Source: Caldilineaceae bacterium
GTDB lineage: Bacteria > Chloroflexota > Anaerolineae > Caldilineales > Caldilineaceae
Direction of reading: 5' to 3'
Assembly (NCBI GenBank): GCA_022842065.1
Contig: JALHQH010000007.1
Location: 62,001 to 126,000, forward strand
Length of the DNA stretch: 64,000 nucleotides
Shown here: piece after piece, positions 52,334-58,901 of the stretch
How the letters are laid out: each line of letters starts with the position of its first letter
How positions within the stretch are numbered: position 1 is the first letter of the stretch
The notes under the pieces: generated by a model
Database searches by the model: none
What the model saw: the letters and a program-made list of their open reading frames with translations, nothing else
Told to the model about the DNA's origin: nothing
Translations under genes and position numbers: made by a program

Positions 52334-52388
52334 CAGAACCGTTAGCGGCAGCGCACAGGATAGCCATCCCCTGCCGCTAACGGTTCTG
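52334..52388. repeat. 18-bp inverted repeat in a divergent promoter region
   Basis: Arms 52334-52351 and 52371-52388 (CAGAACCGTTAGCGGCAG) pair perfectly. It lies between divergent genes, so it is not a gene-end terminator. It may be a repeat element or regulator site. Confidence 0.6.
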
Positions 52389-52412
52389 AAAACCGCCATC
52401 TTATCACCGCGT

Positions 52413-52483
52413 TGTAACACAACCTGTAGCACTTTCTGTAACGGTTAGTTGCTGTTGATGATGGCGGGAATGTGGTGAAATAG
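52413..52483 (+). promoter_or_regulatory. Promoter with three heptamers at 12-bp spacing (site A)
   Basis: TGTAACA, TGTAGCA and TGTAACG start at 52413, 52425 and 52437. Exactly 37 bp after the third start lies GGTGAAATAG (52474). Site B at 58741 has the same layout. Downstream is the cupin gene at 52543. Confidence 0.7.
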
Positions 52484-52542
52484 GGCTATCAAACAACGCA
52501 GACGCAGTGAAGCTAAAACGAGGAAATAAAAGGAGCAGCGAC

Positions 52543-53019
52543 ATGGAAATAGAGTACGATCCAACACCCACCGCACGTGTCATTGGTACCGGCGACGGGA
52601 GCACCATTTCCATCGCTGGGGTGACAGTCACCATGAAAGTAACCGGTGCGGAAACGGGCGGAGCCTGTACGATTTTTGAATCGAACATCCACCCTCATTT
52701 TGTGGGGTATGAGCCTTATGGGCACGTCAACGCTACCGCCATCTATTACGTGACCAGTGGCATACTGGCCTTTACCATCGGCCAAGAAACGGTGATGGTG
52801 CGCAGTGGCAGTTTTGTGATGGTGCCCCCTGGCGAAATCCACAAATTCTGGAATCCAACGGCCACACCGGCCACTTGTCTGACCTATCTTTGTCCGGCCG
52901 GCTTTGAACATTATCTCATGGCATTGGCTGCCTTGGCGGATGGCAATGTCCAGTGGTCGCAACCTGATCTACGCAAGGTGACGACCGTCGGCACCACGTA
53001 TGACCTTTGTTTTGAGTAA
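52543..53019 (+). CDS. Cupin domain-containing protein
   Basis: 158 residues; AAAGGAG sets the ATG at 52543. The cupin barrel shows GYEPYGHVNATAIYYVTSG for motif 1 and VRSGSFVMVPPGEIHKFWNP for motif 2. The typical GX5HXH of motif 1 is incomplete (a single histidine), so metal binding is uncertain. Role is unknown: small cupins act as sugar-binding, dioxygenase or stress proteins. It is transcribed from the triple-heptamer promoter and is followed by a small membrane protein gene after 22 bp. Confidence 0.85.
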   Translation: MEIEYDPTPTARVIGTGDGSTISIAGVTVTMKVTGAETGGACTIFESNIHPHFVGYEPYGHVNATAIYYVTSGILAFTIGQETVMVRSGSFVMVPPGEIHKFWNPTATPATCLTYLCPAGFEHYLMALAALADGNVQWSQPDLRKVTTVGTTYDLCFE

Positions 53020-53041
53020 ACCAAAAAAAGGGAAACCAACC

Positions 53042-53284
53042 ATGAACACAACCCACCCACAGCTGCTGATGGATCAGAATCGTGACCATTGGCAGCGGCT
53101 ACAAAAAACAGCGGCACAAGATCGACTGTTGCTGCAAATCCGCAAGGAAAACCGCGAAGCGGCCCATGGTCTGAAAAACAGTGACTTGTACACTGAGCGC
53201 ACATTGAATGCCTGGCGACGGCGCTGGCAGCAACTGCTGGTCGGGATTGGTTTGATGGCGACCTTGCTGCTGATGAGATCATAG
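53042..53284 (+). CDS. Small single-span membrane protein, unknown
   Basis: 80 residues from ATG 53042. Charged helical N-terminal part (RDHWQRLQKTAAQDRLLLQI) and one C-terminal hydrophobic segment (LLVGIGLMATLLLM) that ends almost at the last residue. This is the layout of a tail-anchored protein with the bulk in the cytoplasm. No family recognised. It lies 22 bp after the cupin gene and is probably co-transcribed. Confidence 0.6.
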   Translation: MNTTHPQLLMDQNRDHWQRLQKTAAQDRLLLQIRKENREAAHGLKNSDLYTERTLNAWRRRWQQLLVGIGLMATLLLMRS

Positions 53285-53589
53285 GCGTCAAGCGCGCAAT
53301 TGCAACGATTGGTTCAACTGGATCGCGGTTTGCAAGTTAGTTATACGCAAAGCAGATTGAAAAACCGAGTTTTTCGCTTGATGTAGCAAAACCCAGCGTA
53401 CCTGCGCAAGTCAGCAGAACGGCCATGAAAAACTCGGTTTTTGCTCCTGCACGTAGTCTAGTTGGTTGGATCGTTGTCGCAATTTGTTGCTGTTGCGATA
53501 CCCGGTTTTGGCGTAAAATATGCCCGCATTAATGTAGTACAATTTAACTGCCATGCTGGCTGATTTGCCAGCACTAGAAGGAGTTTACT
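53285..53589. repeat. Intergenic region with AAAAACCGAGTTTTT inverted repeats
   Basis: Arms at 53359-53375 and 53427-53442 are complementary over 16 bp, 51 bp apart. Each arm is also a weak hairpin. The rest of the 305 bp is the promoter region of the next gene; GAAGGAG lies at its end. Confidence 0.6.
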
Positions 53590-54705
53590 GTGATTAAGAT
53601 GCCACGCAGCATCCTCGTTGGGCTAGTCGGCTTGAGCCTGCTCTGCCTAGTGTGGACAGCCAACCAAAGCGTATTCGCCCAAAACGGCACCAATGACAGT
53701 AGTGGTGCCAACGCCATCTATTTACCCATGATCGCAAGCGGCCCGGCGGCTAGCACGCAGATGCCAACGCCCACAGCAACCCCGACCACCGAGGAGAACC
53801 CGACTACAACGCCGACGGTTACACCGACGACAACACCGATCAGCAGCCCAACCGCAGAACCAGTGACGCTGCCGGCGGCGCTTGTGGCAACTTGGTACAG
53901 CGGCAATGCACCCTTGAATGACTTTTACAATCCGCAAACCGGCGAATGGCGCGCGGTCAATGGGCTGGGGCAGATGGTCGAGTTTGCCGCCAATGGCGTC
54001 TACACCTACACCGGTTTTCTGCGCTTCCAAACCGGGGCCTGCCGCAGCGAGGTCTCGACCTTTAAACAGGGGACAGCAACCACCGCTGGCGAAGCGCTGA
54101 TGCTAACCCCCATTCATGTCAAAACCCGTACGGTCATCGTCTGTGGTAGCAGCAACGAAAACATCACCGACGGCCCCTATGACCCGATCACGCAACAGTG
54201 GCAGGTCGATGATGGGGCCAATGGGCATGAGCAGCTGACGATTGGCATCGCCGCCGAGGCAACGAGCTATTACAAGGCCGGCCTAGTCAACTCGCTGGTG
54301 GGCGTCTGGCAGAACGAGGCCTTTAACGCAGCCAGCTTCTACGACCCCGCCACCGACACCTTTGATCTGGTAAGCCCGGAAGGCATGTGGTTCGACTTTG
54401 GTGCTGATGGCACCTATCGCTATGGGGAACGCAATCATGGCGATGGGGGTGCGCAAGGGTGTGTCAATCAGTGGTGGATCTACCAGGCAGGCACCTACCA
54501 CATCGTCGGCGGCCGCATCACGATCAGCCCAGCGTCCGGCGTGGTGCGCCAGCAGAATTCGTGCGCACCGACCCAGCCAACACAAGAACCTTGGTTAGAC
54601 GAAGTGCGCGATTACACCTGGCTCTACCGCGACCGTACGACTGCGATCAAGCTGGTGCTGATTCCATTATCACCTTTTGTCGAGTTTATTTTTACCCGTC
54701 CATAA
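53590..54705 (+). CDS. Secreted protein with two similar beta-rich domains, unknown
   Basis: 371 residues, GTG start 5 bp after AGAAGGAG. The signal peptide (ILVGLVGLSLLCLVWTANQ) ends near VFAQ. A short block IYLPMIASG is followed by a Pro/Thr linker (PTPTATPTTEENPTTTPTV). Two related domains follow, starting LVATWYSGNAP and LVGVWQNEAF; each has a FYxPxT repeat and an FxxxGxYxY strand (FAANGVYTYTG, FGADGTYRYGE). This suggests a lipocalin-like or similar barrel, but no family is recognised. The following dihaem cytochrome gene is 30 bp away, so a common operon is likely. Confidence 0.7.
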   Translation: MIKMPRSILVGLVGLSLLCLVWTANQSVFAQNGTNDSSGANAIYLPMIASGPAASTQMPTPTATPTTEENPTTTPTVTPTTTPISSPTAEPVTLPAALVATWYSGNAPLNDFYNPQTGEWRAVNGLGQMVEFAANGVYTYTGFLRFQTGACRSEVSTFKQGTATTAGEALMLTPIHVKTRTVIVCGSSNENITDGPYDPITQQWQVDDGANGHEQLTIGIAAEATSYYKAGLVNSLVGVWQNEAFNAASFYDPATDTFDLVSPEGMWFDFGADGTYRYGERNHGDGGAQGCVNQWWIYQAGTYHIVGGRITISPASGVVRQQNSCAPTQPTQEPWLDEVRDYTWLYRDRTTAIKLVLIPLSPFVEFIFTRP

Positions 54706-54735
54706 ACGAAACAATTACGCAAAAAGGATTTCCCA

Positions 54736-55656
54736 ATGAGCAACAGTCTAAAGAAGATTTTCAAATGGATTGGGCTGGCCGTAGGGACGGTGATTGGCCT
54801 GCTCCTGGTTGCGCTGGTCGCCATCTATCTGCTCAGCAGCCTGCGCCTCAACAAAACGTACACAATTCCCAGCGCCGCATTGACCATCTCCACCGATGCG
54901 GCAACCCTGGCCGAAGGACAACGGCAATTTTCGACCCGTGGCTGTATAGATTGCCACGGCTCCGACGGTGGGGGCAAAATGGTAGTCGACGACCCGTTGG
55001 TTGGCACGGTCATGGCGAGTAATTTGACCAGTGGGATAGGCGGTGTGGCCGGCCAATATCAAACCAGTAGGGATTGGGAGTGGGCGATTCGGCACGGGGT
55101 TGGTGCAGATGGCAAACCCCTGGTGATCATGCCTTCACAGGAATACTACCCCATGAACGACAGTGATTTAGGGGCGCTGATCGCTTACATTCAAGCATTG
55201 CCGCCGGTTGCACACGAAGTGACTGCGATTACCGTTGGTCCATTGGGACGCATTTTACACGTTGTCGGTCTGGTCACCCTGCTGCCGGCCGAAGTGATCG
55301 ATCACAATGCGCCGCGGCCCGCAGTCGTTGCGAAAGGCGCGACCAAGGAATATGGCGAATACCTGGCCAAGACTTGCACCGGCTGTCATGGTGCGACCTT
55401 GTCCGGCGGCCCCATGCCTGGCGTGCCGGCCGCAGCGCCTTATCCACGCAACCTGACGCCCCATCTGGAAACCGGGCTGGGCAAGTGGCAGGAAGCCGAC
55501 TTTGTGCAGGCAATTCGCACCGGCATGCGTCCGGATGGCTCACCTTTGGCTGCGAGCATGCCGTGGCAGGCCTTTAGCGCCATGACCGATGAAGAATTGA
55601 GCGCACTTTGGCTTTATTTACAATCGGTGCCGGCCAAACCCTATGGCAATCGGTAA
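54736..55656 (+). CDS. Membrane-anchored dihaem c-type cytochrome
   Basis: 306 residues. An uncleaved N-terminal membrane anchor (IGLAVGTVIGLLLVALVAIYLL) is followed by two cytochrome c domains with CIDCH and CTGCH. Downstream methionines (VIMPSQEYYPM, ASMPWQAFSAM) are candidate distal ligands. The arrangement resembles cytochrome subunits of alcohol or sorbitol dehydrogenases and ThiosoxA-like carriers, usually with three haems; here there are two. It transfers electrons on the outer face of the membrane. The partner enzyme is not visible. Confidence 0.92.
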   Translation: MSNSLKKIFKWIGLAVGTVIGLLLVALVAIYLLSSLRLNKTYTIPSAALTISTDAATLAEGQRQFSTRGCIDCHGSDGGGKMVVDDPLVGTVMASNLTSGIGGVAGQYQTSRDWEWAIRHGVGADGKPLVIMPSQEYYPMNDSDLGALIAYIQALPPVAHEVTAITVGPLGRILHVVGLVTLLPAEVIDHNAPRPAVVAKGATKEYGEYLAKTCTGCHGATLSGGPMPGVPAAAPYPRNLTPHLETGLGKWQEADFVQAIRTGMRPDGSPLAASMPWQAFSAMTDEELSALWLYLQSVPAKPYGNR

Positions 55657-55717
55657 CAAGCCCCAAGAAGACGCGAAGGAAACCTTGGTTCGCCAGGCGT
55701 GTAGGTAGTGTAGTACG

Positions 55718-55758
55718 CATCCCTCGCAAGTACCCGCCACGGGTACTTGCGAGGGATG
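55718..55758. terminator. 19-bp hairpin between convergent genes
   Basis: Arms 55718-55736 and 55740-55758 pair perfectly over a 3-nt loop. It lies between the cytochrome and regulator stop codons and can terminate both. Confidence 0.75.
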
Positions 55759-55760
55759 TG

Positions 55761-58652
55761 CTACAGGTCGGCGGCAAAATAAGCGCTGGCCTGGTTGAGC
55801 AATTCCTGATCAGGTAGCCGTGTCCCTGCGGCAATCTGGGCGGCCAACGACGCCTGCATGTCAGGCGGCAAAGTGGTCACCAGTTGGGCTAATTCTGCTC
55901 CGGCAACCTGTGTAAACCAAGTTGACTGCTGGACAAAAGCACTTTGGCGCAAGGCCACAATCAGTGGCAGCGCAAGCGCAACGGCCCCTTCATCAAAAGC
56001 AAGCAGCGCCAGAATCGGTAAGACTGTCTGCACGGCGTTAAAACCACCAGTCTGCTGGACCAGTTGCACGGTTTCGCTAACTAACTGACGGGCCAGCTGT
56101 GGTTGCCCTTGCGCCCGCAGCACATAGAGTTGTACCGCCATTGCCCAACTCAACTCATCGGGATGGGCGATGGTGCGGTAGCGGGCAATGGCGGTGTTAA
56201 TGCTGGCATCAGCTGCGGTCAGCTTGCCCTGGACCAATTGTGCGCTCGCCAGCAACAACTGGCCCAGGGCACCATCGCGGACATAACCAAGTCGAGCAGC
56301 GAGGGCCAGCCCTTCCTGAGAACGCGCAATAGCCTCGGCATCGTTCCCCAGATGGAGCGCGGCAAAACCAAGCAAAATCGTATTATGGACCATGTAATTG
56401 TGGTCGCCAACCGCTGTGCTGAGGCCAAGTGCGCGCTGCCATGCGGCGTGCCCATCATGAAAGCGACCACAAAAGGTGAGGACCACCCCAAGGTTGGTCA
56501 GAACGCTCGATGTTTTAGCCGGCTGGCGCGTCGCTTCGGCGGACGCGAGCGCCGCGCGGAAATGGGGTTCCGCTTCGGCAAAATGGCCCTGGTAGGTGAG
56601 GGTGAGGGCCAACCGTTCCATCGCCCCGATCAGCACCAGTTGATCACCGTGCCGGCGGCCAATGGCGATAGCTTCTTCGACCAGTGCAATCGCTTCGATA
56701 TAGTTGCCGGTGAAATGCATGATCTGGCTCAAACGGACCAGATTTTTGGCAAGATAGTGTGCCGTGCCGTGCCGGCGGTAGAGTGCCACACATTTTTGCT
56801 GCAACGCGCTGGCCCGTTCATAGTTACCGACGGTAATGAAGAGAAAGAGGGCATATTCACTCAGCAACATCGCCTGTGCGGGCAACACATCGTAGCCAGT
56901 CGCGGCCAACGTGGTCAAGCGCAGCTGGAGATCAGTAAAAAACGCTTCTCCACCGGGGACTTGGCCGATCTGAAGATAGAAACAGCCAACCCAGATCATC
57001 ACCTCACAAGTCAGATAAGCCACTTCGGCGGCGTTCGGCTGGCTGAGCGGTTGGGCCGCTAATGTGTTAGCAGTGGCTTGAAAGAGCGCCAACCCTTCAT
57101 GATAGCGGCTACGCCATAAAAAGGTTTCGCCCAACCGGTTGATCATCTGCTGCACCAGCGTATAGCGACCAGCATCAAGGGCAAAGTGCCAAGCGCTGCG
57201 AATATTATCGAGTTCCTGCTCGAGTTGGGCCAGCACGGCCATCTGCTGCACCCCTGCGGTTGTGACCTGTTGCATGGCGGCCAGACCAGCAAAGTAGGTG
57301 GCGTGGCGGACGTGAACGACATGCGCCTGTTCGCCATCCAGCGCCAGTTGTTGCGCGGCGTATTGACGCGTAAGCTCGTGAAGATCGTAGCGGGCCTGCT
57401 CCGAACCTTCCCCCATCCGCCGCACCAATGATTTGTCAATTAGGGCAGCAAGAATGGGCAGCGTGGCGTCGGCCACAGCCCGCGCGGCGGCGCGACTACA
57501 GCCGCCCCGAAACACCGACATCGCCGCCAGCACCCGCTGTTCTGCGACCGTCAATAAGGCCCACGAGTGATCCAAGACGGCACGCATACTGTGGTGGCGC
57601 GTCGGCATGTCACGGTCAGCCAGCACGAGAAAATCAATACTCCGCTGTAACTCTTCAGCGATCTCCTGACAACGGAGCATGCGCACCCAGGTCGCGGCCA
57701 ATTCAAGCGCTAATGGCATCCCATCAACGAGCTGACAGATCAGGCTAACGGCCGCCTGATTCTCGGCGTTGAGGATAAAGTTACCATCGATCTGCTGGGC
57801 ACGCGCCAGAAAGAGTAAGACGGCAGCCGCCTGTTGCAGTTCAGCCGTGGCCGCAGGCAAGGTCAGGCCGCCGAGTTCAAAGCTACGTTCGCCACTCAAC
57901 CGCAGTCGCTCGCGCGAAGTCACCAGCAGTTGCAGACCGGGGAGGCGCAACCATTCATTGACCCAATGCGTGCTCTGCTCGTTACCCTCGCCCAACAGAT
58001 GCTCAAAATTATCCAGCACGAGTAAGAGCTGGCGCGGGGCCAGATAAGCCAACAACTGTTCCTGCGTATCGCGTGCCCCCTGCAAGGTCAGTCCCAAGGC
58101 ATCGGCCACCGCGCTCGGCAGTTGATGCGCATGTTGCAAGGGCGCGAGGGAGACAAAAACAACCCCATCAGGGAAGGCGTCCACCACGCTGTTCGCTGTT
58201 GTCAGCGCCAGTTGCGTCTTGCCCATCCCCCCGGCACCCAGCACAGTGACCAGCCGCGCCTGCTCAACCAGTAACAGGTGATGGAGCGCGTTGAGTTCAC
58301 CGGCGCGTCCGATCAGGATGGTAAAAGCAGGTGGCCGATGGGGCGTAAGGGCAGGCAAGCTGTCAGTCGCCATTGGTGCGGGCGCAACGGGCGGGGCAGG
58401 CGCATCGGTTAGCAGGCTGTTGCGCGCAAGTTGAATAAATTGGGTGCGCTCATCAGCCGGTACGTTGAGCAATGTGGCCAGATGCTCCGCCATTTCCACC
58501 GAGGGACGGCGCCGACCGCTTTCAAAGAAACGAATCGTCTGGACCGAGCAGCTCGCCAGCTCTGCCAGCCCTTCTTGCGTGAGATCCAACTGGCGGCGCA
58601 GCCGTTTGAGCCGCTCGCCAAAGGAGGTTGATCGTTCAAGTTCGGTTTGCAT
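55761..58652 (-). CDS. XRE-family regulator with NB-ARC ATPase and TPR domains
   Basis: 963 residues from ATG 58652. Residues 10-70 are an XRE helix-turn-helix (LKRLRRQLDLTQEGLAELAS, SVQTIRFFESGRRRPS). Residues about 105-440 are a STAND/NB-ARC ATPase with P-loop GAGGMGKT (139-146), Walker B LLLVLDNFEHLL and LLVTSRERLRLSGE. The remainder is TPR repeats (AEPHFRAALASAEATRQPAK, HDGHAAWQRALGLSTAVGDH). Such proteins sense a signal through the repeats, oligomerise with ATP and bind DNA. It lies divergent from the repeat-protein gene, and the heptamer promoter is between them, so that promoter is a candidate target. No ribosome site precedes the ATG. Confidence 0.92.
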   Translation of the reverse strand: MQTELERSTSFGERLKRLRRQLDLTQEGLAELASCSVQTIRFFESGRRRPSVEMAEHLATLLNVPADERTQFIQLARNSLLTDAPAPPVAPAPMATDSLPALTPHRPPAFTILIGRAGELNALHHLLLVEQARLVTVLGAGGMGKTQLALTTANSVVDAFPDGVVFVSLAPLQHAHQLPSAVADALGLTLQGARDTQEQLLAYLAPRQLLLVLDNFEHLLGEGNEQSTHWVNEWLRLPGLQLLVTSRERLRLSGERSFELGGLTLPAATAELQQAAAVLLFLARAQQIDGNFILNAENQAAVSLICQLVDGMPLALELAATWVRMLRCQEIAEELQRSIDFLVLADRDMPTRHHSMRAVLDHSWALLTVAEQRVLAAMSVFRGGCSRAAARAVADATLPILAALIDKSLVRRMGEGSEQARYDLHELTRQYAAQQLALDGEQAHVVHVRHATYFAGLAAMQQVTTAGVQQMAVLAQLEQELDNIRSAWHFALDAGRYTLVQQMINRLGETFLWRSRYHEGLALFQATANTLAAQPLSQPNAAEVAYLTCEVMIWVGCFYLQIGQVPGGEAFFTDLQLRLTTLAATGYDVLPAQAMLLSEYALFLFITVGNYERASALQQKCVALYRRHGTAHYLAKNLVRLSQIMHFTGNYIEAIALVEEAIAIGRRHGDQLVLIGAMERLALTLTYQGHFAEAEPHFRAALASAEATRQPAKTSSVLTNLGVVLTFCGRFHDGHAAWQRALGLSTAVGDHNYMVHNTILLGFAALHLGNDAEAIARSQEGLALAARLGYVRDGALGQLLLASAQLVQGKLTAADASINTAIARYRTIAHPDELSWAMAVQLYVLRAQGQPQLARQLVSETVQLVQQTGGFNAVQTVLPILALLAFDEGAVALALPLIVALRQSAFVQQSTWFTQVAGAELAQLVTTLPPDMQASLAAQIAAGTRLPDQELLNQASAYFAADL

Positions 58653-58658
58653 GGGAGT

Positions 58659-58688
58659 AGTATAACAAAACGAACGGGCGGCTGACAA
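58659..58688 (-). promoter_or_regulatory. Promoter giving a probably leaderless regulator mRNA
   Basis: On the minus strand TTGTCA (58688-58683) and TATACT (58664-58659) are 18 bp apart. The ATG begins 7 nt after the -10 box, which is where transcription should start, and no ribosome binding site exists. Confidence 0.55.
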
Positions 58689-58740
58689 CTGCTCAATCGG
58701 GATAGCCCATCCGTTAAAACGGGTTGGGACAGCCGGGCAG

Positions 58741-58811
58741 TGTAAAGCTTATTGTAACACTTCTTGTAACAGTTGGTTGCTGTCAATTAGGGTCACGCTA
58801 TGGTGAAATAG
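58741..58811 (+). promoter_or_regulatory. Promoter with three heptamers at 12-bp spacing (site B)
   Basis: TGTAAAG, TGTAACA and TGTAACA start at 58741, 58753 and 58765. GGTGAAATAG starts at 58802, 37 bp after the last heptamer, exactly as in site A. It lies between the XRE/NB-ARC regulator gene and the 959-residue protein gene. Confidence 0.75.
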
Positions 58812-58901
58812 AACCAGCCAACTGCTCCCCTACGCGGTTCGCTTTACGGCTTACCAGCACCCATTTATGGGTATCCATTTCGTTAGCATAGGGAACTTAA
58901 A

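Noticed and set aside
52334..52388. Terminator of the formate dehydrogenase operon
   Set aside because: It lies upstream of the operon's first gene and between divergent genes, so it cannot terminate either.
56103..57062. 319-codon open frame on the plus strand
   Set aside because: Antisense to the TPR part of the regulator, with no start signal or domain; the same holds for the frames at 26500-27384, 26933-27775, 31379-32278, 14968-15621 and 59850-60602.
55761..58652. SARP-family activator
   Set aside because: The N-terminal domain is an XRE-type helix-turn-helix, not the OmpR-like winged helix of SARPs, although the heptamer repeats nearby recall SARP sites.
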